The notes under the pieces were generated by a model. That model saw nothing but the letters and a program-made list of their open reading frames with translations. It was not told the origin of the DNA and searched no databases. A stretch of 64,000 nt of DNA from contig DAIRVS010000005.1 of NCBI GenBank assembly GCA_036802685.1, positions 1 through 64,000 of the forward strand, in the 5' to 3' direction. The position numbers were made by a program, and so were the translations under genes. The stretch comes from HGW-17 sp938004375. Its GTDB lineage: Bacteria; Myxococcota_A; Polyangia; HGW-17. Shown piece by piece: positions 52,341 to 61,681 of the stretch (its first letter is position 1; every line of letters starts with the position of its first letter).

Positions 52341-55300
52341 GACACCTTGCCCTGAGCCTGATCGCCTTCGCCTTTCCCCTGGTCCTGCCGGGCGCACTCC
52401 CGGCGCAGCAGCCCAAGCCCAAGCCGGCCGAGGCCGACATGACGCCCCCGAAGGCCCCCGCGCCCGAGCCCGTGGAGCGGCCCGAGGTCCAGAAAGAGAT
52501 CGACCAGCTCCGCCGGGACTACAATTTATATAAGGAAGGAGTCGTCCGGTTCGCGGAGACGACGGATTATATGGTGAAGCGCATGAAGAGCAACGAGGAG
52601 ATGTTCCTGCGCGCCCAGGTGGACCGCGACAGCCGCGCCGCCAAGGCCAAGGACATCGTCGAGCGCGCCAAGTTGCTCCAGTTGCTCGAGCAACGCCTGG
52701 TTCAATACGAAAAGAACCCCGACCCGACCTGGACCCCCGAGTTGCTCTGGCGCACGGCGGTCATCTATCAGGAGATCGCCGAGGAACTGAACACTTTTTA
52801 CATCAACCAGGACGAGAAGACCGGCAAGGACGTCTACGAGGAAGAATACCAGCAGATCATGGCCAAGGCCCGCGAGCTGGCCAAGGGCACGGTGCGGCCG
52901 GCCGAGGCCGATCTGGGCATGGAGTTCTACCACAAGAAGGCCGAGGGCAATCTCCGCAAGCTCGTGGAGCAGTATCCGAAGTTCCGGGACATCGGCTCGG
53001 TGCTGCACCTGCTGGCCCGCATGTACGAGCGCCCGCCGTTCTCCCTCGACGACGAGGAGGGCGTCATGCCCGCCAAGCTCTCCATCGCGTCGGTCTGCGC
53101 CAACTGGGGGTTCTCCCCGTTCCGGGACAACCTCAAGGCCTTCCTCGTGAAGAAGGGCCTCGAGACCATGCCTCTCTCGGCGATGAACGAATACGAGAAG
53201 TGGACGATCTCCGATTTTCCCGCCCACCTGCCGTTCGATCCGTTCGCCTCCTGCCGGCCCATCCAGGGAAACGTGGAGTTTCTCGGCACCGCCTGGGCCA
53301 CCCTGGGCAAGTATTTGTCCGCCTCCGATTACCGCCTGCAGTTCCTGGCCGCCGAGACCACCGACCAGGACAAGTTGTACAACCTCGCCATGACCAAGTG
53401 GTACAGCTTGTCGGCCTACAAGCAGGCCCTGGGGCCCGAGTTCCGCACGCTCTCCACCCGGGGCTACGTGGTCTACTTCGCCGGCCTGATGATGTACCAG
53501 AACGAGACCAATCCGGCCCTGACGATGAAACTGCTGGATCTGGTCGTCGCTCTGGGCCAGAACCTGGACGAGAACAGTCCGCATGAAGCGGCCATAAAAT
53601 ATATTGGATTTTTGTTGCAGGAAGAAAAATTTGTCATGGGATCTGAGAGCGATCCCAACAAGGCCTTCAGTTGGACGGCGCCGTTCCCCGTCACCTGCCA
53701 GGACAAGTGTCCGGTCAAGAAACTGGTCGCCTTCTACAAGAACCGCGACGCCGAACCCCACGTGAAGCGCATCTGGAAGGGTGTGGCCGACTTCTTCATG
53801 GGGTTCGAGGAGAACAAGACCTACCAGCGGTCCGAGGCGGACTATGCCTTCGCCTACGAGTTGTACGATTACGTCTTCCGCAAGATGGACGTCGAGGGCG
53901 GCTGGCGCTACAACCCCGACAAACCCACGATTTTCTGGAACATGATCTCCTTGATCGAGATGCGCATCAAGGGGGTCGAGCGGGAGATCGGCGAGGTGAA
54001 GTCCGAGCGTGACAAGAACGTGCTGCGTGAGAGCCTGCGCACGTGGCAGGACAAGAAGCGCGAGTTGTACGAGTTCGCCGTGAACAAGGTGTTCACCAAC
54101 GACGAGGTCCAGGAGTACCTGGCCTACCACCAGCGCTTCCTGGTCGAGAACCAGAAGAAGAACGTCCGCCTGCGCACCGTCTCCATCGACAAACTGCGGG
54201 AGGATCTCCTCGGCATCCGCACGTTCGCCCTCATCGACACGGGCCAGGCGATGATCAAGAAGGCGGCCCAGCTCGGGGATGCCGCCAAGGCCGCCACGGG
54301 CGCCGAGAAGACCCAGTTGTCCAAGAAGGCCCTCGAGGAGTTCCAGAAGGTCGTGGCCTATTACCAGGGTATCATCCGCGACTTCCCCAACTCCTCGCTG
54401 CAGTACGACGCCTCGTACATGATCCTGTTCGTCTACCGCGACTACATCATCGATCTCTCGGAGTCGGACGCCGCGCGCAAGGAGGCCATCATGGCGACCC
54501 TGGACTGGGGTCGCAAGGTGCGCGACTCCCATCTGGGCAGCAAGTACCAGAAGGAGAGCGCGGCCATCATCTACGAGGTCTACGACAAGAAACTGGACCT
54601 CAAGATCCCGCCGCCGCCTTTTGACATCAAGGAAGAGGAGAAGTTGATCAAGTACGCGGCGAAGGAGCTGGCCCCGGACTTCAAGAACTACGTTCAGGAC
54701 GCCTTCGAATACATGAAGATCTACCCCAAAAGCGACAACGCACCGATCTTCATCAACAACATCGCCAACATCTACCTGCACTACGAGCAGATCACCGAGG
54801 CCCGCAAGTACTATTGGCAGATCCTCGAGGCCTATTGCTCCCACTCCGTGGCGATCAACGCCTCGCAGATGCTCTTTCTCACGTACAAGTTCCAGCAGGC
54901 CGAGCCCGGCACCGAGGCCACCTTCACGGCCGAGCGGGACGCCGCGATCAAGAAGCTCGAGAAGAACAAGTGCGGCGGCGACAAGGAACACCGCGAGTTG
55001 ATGTTCATGATCACCGCGCTGGAGTTCAAGGAGCTGGTCAAGAAGGCCGAGGTCGTGTTCGCCGAGGCCGAGAAGGCCAAGGCCGACGGCAAGAACGATC
55101 CCAAGAAGTGGCGCGAGGCGCTGCTCATGTTCCGCCAGCTCGAGGTCCAGATGAAGGACCGCCGGCCCGACGACAAGGACGCCAACAAGCTCAAGGAGTT
55201 CGAGTCCAACCTCTTCGGTGTGTACTGGAAGATCTACACCTGCACCAAGGAGCTGGGGGACTATCCGGGGGCCATCGAGGTCCTGAACAAGAAGATCTAC

Positions 55301-57367
55301 GAGGACGAGACCGGCAAGATGATGGCCAACGCCCACCAGGATGGCCTGAAGGAGTTCCTGATCTACGAGCTCGCCGAGGCGGCCACGAAGTTCTTCATGG
55401 AGGACCTGGCCATGAAGATGTGGCAGGAGCTGACGGTGGTCAAGCCGGGCGGCTGGCGCATCAAGAAAGAGAAGAAGATCGAGGTCAAGGACGAGAGCTC
55501 CTATCGCGTCCTCGCCGAGGAGCGGCTGTTCTGGATCTACAAGAACGGCGGACCCAAGTTGCACGGCAAGGCGCTGACCCAGGCGGACCGGCTGCTCGAG
55601 CTCTTCCGCAAGGCCAAGAAGATGTACAACAAGGAGTTCGAGGTCTCCGAGGCGGCCCTGCTCAAGGAGCTCGCCCAGAAAATGGGCGTCACCGAGGACG
55701 CCGCTCAGAACTACTACAGCGTCTCGAGCATCTGCGAGGGCGGCCGCTGCAAGGTCATGGTCTCCGACAAGGTCCTCTATTACACCGACGTGGTCTTCAA
55801 CATGGAGCAGGACCGGATCGCCCAGAAAGGCGACAACGAGGCCGCCTTCCGCGACATGCTCACCAAGATCGAGGCCTACGAGGCGTTCCTCGACGGCTAC
55901 GTGCCGCTCGCCAAGGTCAAGACCAAGGAGAACGAGGGCATGTGGAAGGTCCGCATGGATCTCCTCTATCGCAAGGCCGGCCTGTGGGGGCAGATCCAGG
56001 CCGCGCTGGCCAAGAGCCCGGACAAGGCGAAGAAGGCGGGCGAGGAGTACGCGCGCCTCATCCAGGAGTACAACGATCTGTACGACCAGGGCACCAAGGC
56101 CGGCCTGGAGCCGGGCATCCACGTCATCAACCGCGGCAAGGCCATCGTGCAGTTCGCCGAGAGCAGCCTGGTGAAGACCTTCGAGAACCCCTTCAAGGAG
56201 AAGTCCACCACCGAGATCGACAACTTCGAGAAGATCAAGGTCGCCTATGATTTGTGGCAGAAGCAGCTTCAGGGCAAGGGCGAGGATCTGCAGAAGCGCG
56301 GGACCCAACTCCAGGAGGAACTGCAGAAAAAGCAGGCGGAGTGTCTCGCCGAGATTCAGGAGCTGCTCAACGCGCTGCAGAAGATCCAGCAGTATCAGGC
56401 GAACAACGCTTCCGTGCCCCCCAAGGAGTTGACCGCGGCGGTGAACACGTACCAGACGCTGAACAAGAAGTACCCCAACTTCATCAAGGATCTGCAGGCC
56501 CTCGGAGACGTGAACAAGGCGGTCACCAAGACCATCACCGAGCGCAAGGACATCGCCGCGCTGATCAAGGAACTGACGGCGCTCTCGGAGGCCGGCCAGA
56601 AGATGGGCCCCGAGAACATCAAGAAGTACATCAAGGAGCAGCTGCCGTTGGCCACCAAGGCCCTGGCCGCCGTCAAGAAGCGCTTCTCCGGCAAGAACAT
56701 CCCCGAGATCGCCCAGAGCGAGACCATCCTGAAGGGCATCAAAGCCGACTCCACGGACATCAACGACATCGGCAAGCTCCTCCAGGTCATGAAGATCCTC
56801 GCCTGGCTGAGCGTGCTGCAGCCGGCCACCGACACGGTCACGTCCATGCTGCAGAACGGTCGTTCCATGGACAACCTGGCGCGCAACTACGACTTCTTCA
56901 AGAACTACAAGGGGTCCCTTCGCCAGCAGGTGGCGGTTCTCAAGGGGGAGCTGCTCGCCCTCAAGTTGCGGCTGCTCTACCGCGGGATCAAGGCCTTCTC
57001 CGAGGCGCCGTTCACGAGCATGATCGCCCGGGAGGACCTGAAGAACCCCGCCGAGGTCGCCAAGTCGGGGTGCACGCAGACCAAGGCCGACGAGTTGGAA
57101 GATTGCTACCTGGCCTACCGCCGGAAGACCTACTACGAAAGCACGTACCGCGTCACCCTCGATGGCCAGAGCCAGGACCTGGCGATCATCCCCCAGGACC
57201 GGCTCACCGACGAGTACAACCAGACCTTCACCGCGTTCTACGAACTGGTCGAGGCCGAGAAACTGTCCACCGCGAACATCGAGGAGGCCCTGGCCGAGTA
57301 CCGGGACTTCACGAAGAAGAAGCTGCGCCGCTCGTATCAACCCGAGGTGGAGCCGCTGTCCCGCTAG
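52337..57367 (+). CDS. Giant exported TPR-like protein
   Basis: The 1676-aa product has a Sec signal (LALSLIAFAFPLVLPGALPA) followed by helical repeats along most of its length (for example FVNNIANIYLHYEQI-like pairs near 800, PGAIEVLNKKIYEDETGK near 980) and coiled-coil patches (QGKGEDLQKRGTQLQEELQK near 1315). It resembles in architecture the giant TPR proteins (AgmK/GltI, GltD type) of Myxococcus gliding clusters. It is co-translated with the preceding TPR protein. The reverse strand is open for 1604 codons across the gene, which is an artefact of codon bias. Confidence 0.75.
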   Translation: MRHLALSLIAFAFPLVLPGALPAQQPKPKPAEADMTPPKAPAPEPVERPEVQKEIDQLRRDYNLYKEGVVRFAETTDYMVKRMKSNEEMFLRAQVDRDSRAAKAKDIVERAKLLQLLEQRLVQYEKNPDPTWTPELLWRTAVIYQEIAEELNTFYINQDEKTGKDVYEEEYQQIMAKARELAKGTVRPAEADLGMEFYHKKAEGNLRKLVEQYPKFRDIGSVLHLLARMYERPPFSLDDEEGVMPAKLSIASVCANWGFSPFRDNLKAFLVKKGLETMPLSAMNEYEKWTISDFPAHLPFDPFASCRPIQGNVEFLGTAWATLGKYLSASDYRLQFLAAETTDQDKLYNLAMTKWYSLSAYKQALGPEFRTLSTRGYVVYFAGLMMYQNETNPALTMKLLDLVVALGQNLDENSPHEAAIKYIGFLLQEEKFVMGSESDPNKAFSWTAPFPVTCQDKCPVKKLVAFYKNRDAEPHVKRIWKGVADFFMGFEENKTYQRSEADYAFAYELYDYVFRKMDVEGGWRYNPDKPTIFWNMISLIEMRIKGVEREIGEVKSERDKNVLRESLRTWQDKKRELYEFAVNKVFTNDEVQEYLAYHQRFLVENQKKNVRLRTVSIDKLREDLLGIRTFALIDTGQAMIKKAAQLGDAAKAATGAEKTQLSKKALEEFQKVVAYYQGIIRDFPNSSLQYDASYMILFVYRDYIIDLSESDAARKEAIMATLDWGRKVRDSHLGSKYQKESAAIIYEVYDKKLDLKIPPPPFDIKEEEKLIKYAAKELAPDFKNYVQDAFEYMKIYPKSDNAPIFINNIANIYLHYEQITEARKYYWQILEAYCSHSVAINASQMLFLTYKFQQAEPGTEATFTAERDAAIKKLEKNKCGGDKEHRELMFMITALEFKELVKKAEVVFAEAEKAKADGKNDPKKWREALLMFRQLEVQMKDRRPDDKDANKLKEFESNLFGVYWKIYTCTKELGDYPGAIEVLNKKIYEDETGKMMANAHQDGLKEFLIYELAEAATKFFMEDLAMKMWQELTVVKPGGWRIKKEKKIEVKDESSYRVLAEERLFWIYKNGGPKLHGKALTQADRLLELFRKAKKMYNKEFEVSEAALLKELAQKMGVTEDAAQNYYSVSSICEGGRCKVMVSDKVLYYTDVVFNMEQDRIAQKGDNEAAFRDMLTKIEAYEAFLDGYVPLAKVKTKENEGMWKVRMDLLYRKAGLWGQIQAALAKSPDKAKKAGEEYARLIQEYNDLYDQGTKAGLEPGIHVINRGKAIVQFAESSLVKTFENPFKEKSTTEIDNFEKIKVAYDLWQKQLQGKGEDLQKRGTQLQEELQKKQAECLAEIQELLNALQKIQQYQANNASVPPKELTAAVNTYQTLNKKYPNFIKDLQALGDVNKAVTKTITERKDIAALIKELTALSEAGQKMGPENIKKYIKEQLPLATKALAAVKKRFSGKNIPEIAQSETILKGIKADSTDINDIGKLLQVMKILAWLSVLQPATDTVTSMLQNGRSMDNLARNYDFFKNYKGSLRQQVAVLKGELLALKLRLLYRGIKAFSEAPFTSMIAREDLKNPAEVAKSGCTQTKADELEDCYLAYRRKTYYESTYRVTLDGQSQDLAIIPQDRLTDEYNQTFTAFYELVEAEKLSTANIEEALAEYRDFTKKKLRRSYQPEVEPLSR

Positions 57368-57384
57368 CGAAGAGAGGTTCGATC

Positions 57385-58548
57385 ATGAAGTGCTCCTCGA
57401 GGACGTTGCGTTTGGCCGTGACCCTGCTGTGGATCGTGTTGTCCATGGCGCTGGTCGCGGGCTGTTCGAAGAAGAAGAAGACCACCACCGCCACGAAGGA
57501 TCCGGCCGCCGACAAGAAGGAGGCGTCCGCCTCGAAAGACGAGGCGGACAGCAAGGGCCAGGACACGAGCCCGGACACCACGCCCGACGGGGCCAAGGAT
57601 GGCGACACGAGTCCCGACGCCACATCGGACACCCCGGCGGCGGACCCGAAGACCGACGCGGACGGGAAGCCGACGGATCCGAAGACCGATGCCCCCGCCC
57701 CGCCCCCCAAGGAGCAGTCCGAGGCCGAGAAGCTGCGGGGCAAGGTGCTCCAGGCGGAGCAGCTCGCGGCGAAGAAGACCGACGAGGCCTACAAGGAGGC
57801 GCTGGCGCTGATCACCGAGATCCTCAAGCAGGACTTCGCCAACTTCGATGCGCTCCTGGTGATGGCGACGATCCACTATCAGCAGGAGAACCTCGAGAAG
57901 ATGCGCTCGGTGCTGGACTACATCCTGGGTCTGCACAAGAAGAACAACCCGCCCACCGAGCCCGGGCCGCAGTGGCAGTACATGATGGGCAAGTATTATC
58001 TCTTCCTCGCCGACAACGCCGAGACCAAGGGCATGAACATCAGCGCGATTTCTTATCGCAGCCAGGCCGAGAAGTACTTCGGCCATCCCAGCGCGGCCAG
58101 CCACCCCGAGGCGCAGTTCGCCCTGGGCGTGCTGCTGCTCGAGCGCGGCGAGCTCGATCTGGCCATCCCCGCCCTCGAGAAGGCCGAACGCCTCGGAGCC
58201 GGGAACGTGCTCAAGAAGGAGTGGCGGCTGCCGCTGAACCTGGGCGCGGCCTATCTAATGCAAAAGAAGGCCGACGCCGCCCTGACCAAGTTCGAATACG
58301 CGCTGACCCTCAACAAGAGCTGCGAGCGGTGCCACTACAACCTGGCGCTGCTCTTCGTCAGCGTCGAGGAGTTCCCGCAGGTGGGCAAGTACACCGACAA
58401 AGAGCGCGCCGACAAGGTCCTCCTGCACGCCAAGGCCTACAACGAGTTCCTGAAGAAGAAGAAAAACGTGGACCGCGCGCTGCAGATCCGCATCGACGCG
58501 TGGCTCGAACTGGCCAGGGAGCGCCAGGCCGCGAAAGGATCCAAGTAA
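57385..58548 (+). CDS. TPR lipoprotein, GltE-like
   Basis: The 387-aa product has a lipoprotein signal (LLWIVLSMALVAGC) followed by Lys-rich and Asp/Pro/Thr-rich linkers (~30-115), then four or more TPR units (AYKEALALITEILKQDFANF, AQFALGVLLLERGELDLAI, LNLGAAYLMQKKADAALTKF, CHYNLALLFVSVEEFPQVGK). Position in a gliding-type operon suggests the outer-membrane lipoprotein GltE. The ATG has GAGG eight bases upstream; the long open frame to 56254 is inside the previous gene. Its stop overlaps the next start (TAATG). Confidence 0.8.
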   Translation: MKCSSRTLRLAVTLLWIVLSMALVAGCSKKKKTTTATKDPAADKKEASASKDEADSKGQDTSPDTTPDGAKDGDTSPDATSDTPAADPKTDADGKPTDPKTDAPAPPPKEQSEAEKLRGKVLQAEQLAAKKTDEAYKEALALITEILKQDFANFDALLVMATIHYQQENLEKMRSVLDYILGLHKKNNPPTEPGPQWQYMMGKYYLFLADNAETKGMNISAISYRSQAEKYFGHPSAASHPEAQFALGVLLLERGELDLAIPALEKAERLGAGNVLKKEWRLPLNLGAAYLMQKKADAALTKFEYALTLNKSCERCHYNLALLFVSVEEFPQVGKYTDKERADKVLLHAKAYNEFLKKKKNVDRALQIRIDAWLELARERQAAKGSK

Positions 58549-58796
58549 TGAGAATCATTCATCTTTTTCCATTGGTTGTCCTCGCCTGCGCGTGGCTCGC
58601 CCCCGTCCCCGCCCAGGGACAGGATCCCAAGACCGGCGGTGGAGATGTCCTCGAGGTCCAGATCCCGCGTCCGAAGTTCGAGATCTTCAAGGCCTGGGAG
58701 TATGGCGGCTTCTGGCGCTGGGATGAAAAAGATCCTCGTTTTTACCGGGATTTCCTGAAGAAGATCCACGATTCCCTCGCCACGGGGCCTTTCTGA
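58548..58796 (+). CDS. Small exported protein of gliding-type operon
   Basis: The 82-aa product has a Sec signal (LFPLVVLACAWLAPVPAQGQ) and a short aromatic-rich mature part (FKAWEYGGFWRWDEKDPRFY). The ATG shares a base with the stop of the TPR lipoprotein gene, so translation is coupled. No family recognised; a small periplasmic subunit is likely. Confidence 0.75.
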   Translation: MRIIHLFPLVVLACAWLAPVPAQGQDPKTGGGDVLEVQIPRPKFEIFKAWEYGGFWRWDEKDPRFYRDFLKKIHDSLATGPF

Positions 58797-58975
58797 TCAA
58801 ATGCGCAGATTTTCCTTTCCCAAGAGGATTGAAATACGTTATAAATGCGAGCGCCCGGAGGTTGGGGTCCGGACGTTTTTGAGGAACAGCTGAAATTTGA
58901 TTGCTTTTTTCGAAAGGTTTTAATAGGTTCGTCTCACTTTAACCGGGCTTGAGTGCCCTACCGGAGGATACGGAA

Positions 58976-59611
58976 ATGAGTGGTCTTGCAAAGGCATTTG
59001 TTGACGGCGGCGAGTTCATGTATGTCATTCTGTTTGCGTCGGCATTTGGTATCGCCATCATCATCGAGCGGTCCATCTTCCTTCTGTTCCGCTACAACAT
59101 CAACGCGGAAGCCTTCATGAGCCAGGTCATGCAGCTCGTCGGGTCGAACAACATCGACCAGGCGATCAAGCTCTGCAACGCCGCCCCCACGGCCGCGCTG
59201 CCCCGCGTCATCAAGGCCGGCCTCACCAAGTACGGTGACGGCGCCGCCGCCGTGTCCGCCGCGATCGAGGAAGCCAAGCTCGAGATCGCCCCCGAGGTCA
59301 CCCGCCGCACCCCGGCCCTGCAGGGCGTCGCCAACATCGCGACCCTGGTCGGTCTGCTCGGAACCATCATGGGCATGATTCAGGCGTTCGACGCCCTCGG
59401 CACGGCCACCCCCGAAAACCGCTCCGCGGTTCTGTCGCACGGCATCGCCGTCGCCATGAACACCACGGCCTTCGGTCTGATCGTCGCGGTGCCCTGCCTG
59501 ACCGCGCACCTGCTGCTGACGGGCTTCACCAAGAAGATCATCGACGACGTGGAACTGTACTCCACGAAGCTGGACAACCTGCTGTCCCGGCGCCTGACCC
59601 GCGCCCGCTAG
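58976..59611 (+). CDS. aglR: ExbB/TolQ/AglR-type motor subunit
   Basis: The 211-aa product has three membrane segments: VILFASAFGIAIIIERSIFL near residue 15, VANIATLVGLLGTIMGMIQAF near 120 and IAVAMNTTAFGLIVAVPCLT near 160. The second and third carry the conserved Thr/Gly residues of ExbB/TolQ/MotA family proton channels. With two ExbD-like partners downstream it matches the AglR-AglQ-AglS motor of Myxococcus gliding. The ATG at 58976 has GGAGG eight bases upstream. The 179-bp spacer before it may hold a weak promoter (TTGATT at 58897, TTTAAT at 58919). Assignment to AglR rather than TolQ rests on the operon. Confidence 0.82.
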   Translation: MSGLAKAFVDGGEFMYVILFASAFGIAIIIERSIFLLFRYNINAEAFMSQVMQLVGSNNIDQAIKLCNAAPTAALPRVIKAGLTKYGDGAAAVSAAIEEAKLEIAPEVTRRTPALQGVANIATLVGLLGTIMGMIQAFDALGTATPENRSAVLSHGIAVAMNTTAFGLIVAVPCLTAHLLLTGFTKKIIDDVELYSTKLDNLLSRRLTRAR

Positions 59612-59715
59612 TGGGGGTTTCCAGTCGTTCGTCCACCGGCTGGCGACCCAATAGGGTCGCTTGACCGTCGGATGATAACGGGTTCGATGAACCGCAAGGA
59701 TCGAGGAGTCCTGTC

Positions 59716-60375
59716 ATGGCAAGAAAGAAGATGGCTGTTGACGAAAGTTTGCGAGATCTGGACTTGATGCCGATCATGAATCTGCTCTGCCTGCTGATTC
59801 CCTTCTTGCTGCTGAGCGCCCAATTCATTCAGATCGGTATCGTCCTGGTCGACACGCCCCGCCAGTCGAGGAATCAGACCCAGAAGAAAGATGACACGCA
59901 GAAGGTCCTGGGCCTGACAATCAACATCAAGCAGGACGGCTACGACATCACCACCAAGAGTGGCGGTTCGGCCTGCCCGCAGCGCGCGGCCTCCAACCAG
60001 GTCTGCATCCCGGTCACCCATGCCGGCGGCAAGAAGGTCTACAACGCCGTGGCCCTGCGCAAGTTCCTGTACGACAAGTTCTACAAGCCCCATTACAAGA
60101 ACAACACGCTCGACGCGAGCAAGGATGCGGCCAAGCCGGCCGGCTCCTTCTCCGACTGGGGCAAGGTCACGATCGTCCCCGAGGACACCATCCTGTACGA
60201 GACGGTCATCGAGACCCTCGACGCGACGCGTGAGCTTCCGCCCGAGGCCAAGAACGAGATCCAGGACGTCAAGGGCGGCACACTCGCCTGTGTCTTCAAG
60301 AAGAAGCCCGGCGACAAGGAATGGCAGCTCGAAGGCAATTGCATGTTCCCCCTCGTGGCAGTGGGTCGTCTCTAA
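59716..60375 (+). CDS. aglQ: ExbD/TolR/AglQ-type motor subunit with Asp-to-Asn change
   Basis: The 219-aa product has one N-terminal membrane helix (IMNLLCLLIPFLLLSAQFI, ~20-40) and a periplasmic domain with an insertion that includes several Cys. The usual ExbD motif has an Asp at the start of the helix (PxxD); here the motif is LMPIMN with Asn22 in that place, so the proton-carrying residue is missing in this subunit. The two Asp residues nearby (14, 16) lie before the helix. It probably pairs with the second ExbD. Naming as AglQ rather than AglS is by order only. Confidence 0.78.
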   Translation: MARKKMAVDESLRDLDLMPIMNLLCLLIPFLLLSAQFIQIGIVLVDTPRQSRNQTQKKDDTQKVLGLTINIKQDGYDITTKSGGSACPQRAASNQVCIPVTHAGGKKVYNAVALRKFLYDKFYKPHYKNNTLDASKDAAKPAGSFSDWGKVTIVPEDTILYETVIETLDATRELPPEAKNEIQDVKGGTLACVFKKKPGDKEWQLEGNCMFPLVAVGRL

Positions 60376-60387
60376 AGGAGTGCGCAC

Positions 60388-60942
60388 ATGGTTGATGTGA
60401 AAACCAACGAACAGTTGCTGGAAGACGAACTTCCGCCGAAAAAGAAAAAGGGCCCATGGACTCCGGGCGACAACCCGTTGACCATCACCTCCCTCATGGA
60501 CGCGCTCACCATCATCCTGATCTTCCTGCTCAAGAGCTACGGGTCCGACCCGATGCAGGTCCCGCAGAAGAAGAACGAACTGATGGTTCCGAAGTCCGAC
60601 ACCATGAGCAACATGGTCGAGTGCGTCGACATCCAGATCTCCCGCACCACCATCGTGGTCAAGGGTAAAAAGGTCGTCGTCGTGACCAATGGTACGGTGT
60701 CCTCCTCCGACACCCCCGACGGCTTCACGATCAAGGCCCTCAAGGACTCCCTGGATGAGATCGCCCGCAAGGAGATCGAGGACAAGGGTGGTCAGACGAC
60801 CATCCAGAACTTCCAGGGTGAGGCCTTCATCGCCGCGGACACGAGCATCCCCTGGAAGCTGGTGAACCAGGTCATGATGACCTGCACTCGCGCCAAGTAC
60901 ACGCGGTTCAGTTTCGCCGTCGTCAAGACCCGCGGCGGCTGA
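60388..60942 (+). CDS. aglS: ExbD/TolR/AglS-type motor subunit
   Basis: The 184-aa product has a basic N-terminus (KKKKG) and one membrane helix with the intact family Asp (SLMDALTIILIFLLKSYG, Asp38), then a small periplasmic domain. Together with ExbB it forms the proton channel that drives the TonB-like coupler proteins. It follows the first ExbD by 12 bp, with a GGAG ribosome site, and is the last gene of the plus-strand operon. Confidence 0.82.
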   Translation: MVDVKTNEQLLEDELPPKKKKGPWTPGDNPLTITSLMDALTIILIFLLKSYGSDPMQVPQKKNELMVPKSDTMSNMVECVDIQISRTTIVVKGKKVVVVTNGTVSSSDTPDGFTIKALKDSLDEIARKEIEDKGGQTTIQNFQGEAFIAADTSIPWKLVNQVMMTCTRAKYTRFSFAVVKTRGG

Positions 60943-61013
60943 TCCGTCGTCCCGTCCTTCGATCCGTCCGCCCTCCACTTCCATTACAAACAGAAAGATC
61001 GCCCGCGATCAGG

Positions 61014-61048
61014 TTCGATTTCGATTTCGATTTCGATTTCGATTTCGA
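61014..61048. repeat. Hexanucleotide repeat tract
   Basis: About six copies of TTTCGA/ATTTCG (the reverse complement of the TCGAAA unit at 1072) between the convergent ExbD and recR genes, 15 bp from the recR stop. The remaining ~70 bp of the spacer show no terminator with a T-run. Confidence 0.9.
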
Positions 61049-61062
61049 CTGGGACTCTAGGG

Positions 61063-61674
61063 TCAGTGACGGAGCTCGCGCTTGAGCGTGAAGGCGTGGG
61101 AGAGGGTGATGCCGTCGGTATACTCGAGCTCGCCACCGAAGGGAAGACCGGCGGCGAGCCGGTGGACGCGGATATGCCGGGGCAAAAGCTCGAGTAGATA
61201 CTGGGCGGTGTAGTCCGCGTCGGCGACGGCGTCGAAGGCCAGGATGACCTCGGTGATGCGTTCGGTGTCCACGCGGGCGACGAGGGAGTCCACGCGCAGG
61301 TCCTCGGGGAAGACCTGGTTGAGCGGCGAGATGTAGCCGCCAAGCACGTGGTAGCGGCCGTGGAAGATGGCGGCCTCCTCGATGGCCAGGACGTCCTGGA
61401 TACGCCCCACCACGCAGAGTTGGCCGGGTTGCCGGTGGGGGGAGGCGCACAGCGCGCAGCTCTCCTGTGGCCGGGAGAAGAAGCCGCAGGTGGGGCAGTG
61501 GGCGAGCTCGGCCTGGAGGCGTCCCAGGGCCAGGTGAAGCTGGCGTGCCTTCTCGGGGGGCGCGTCGACGAGGTGGAAAGCCAGGCGCCGGGCGGTCTTG
61601 GCGCCGATGCCCGGCAAAGTGGAGAACGCGGCCACGAGATCGGAGATGGCGGTGGGTAGAAGGGGAGCGCTCAT
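61063..61674 (-). CDS. recR: Recombination protein RecR
   Basis: The 203-aa product has the helix-hairpin-helix (LPGIGAKTARRLAFH), a Cys4 zinc finger (CPTCGFFSRPQESCALC, ~60-76) and the Toprim domain (LCVVGRIQDVLAIEE ... GRYHVLGGYISPL). RecR with RecFO loads RecA at gaps. It follows ybaB by 7 bp. Confidence 0.97.
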   Translation of the reverse strand: MSAPLLPTAISDLVAAFSTLPGIGAKTARRLAFHLVDAPPEKARQLHLALGRLQAELAHCPTCGFFSRPQESCALCASPHRQPGQLCVVGRIQDVLAIEEAAIFHGRYHVLGGYISPLNQVFPEDLRVDSLVARVDTERITEVILAFDAVADADYTAQYLLELLPRHIRVHRLAAGLPFGGELEYTDGITLSHAFTLKRELRH

Positions 61675-61681
61675 GGTGGAC

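Noticed and set aside
52526..57340. A 1604-codon open frame on the minus strand across the giant TPR gene
   Set aside because: The plus-strand protein has a signal peptide, ribosome coupling and helical repeats; the reverse frame is open because the sense codons avoid TTA, CTA and TCA in GC-rich DNA, and its product is a Val/Leu/Gly-rich shadow without start signals.
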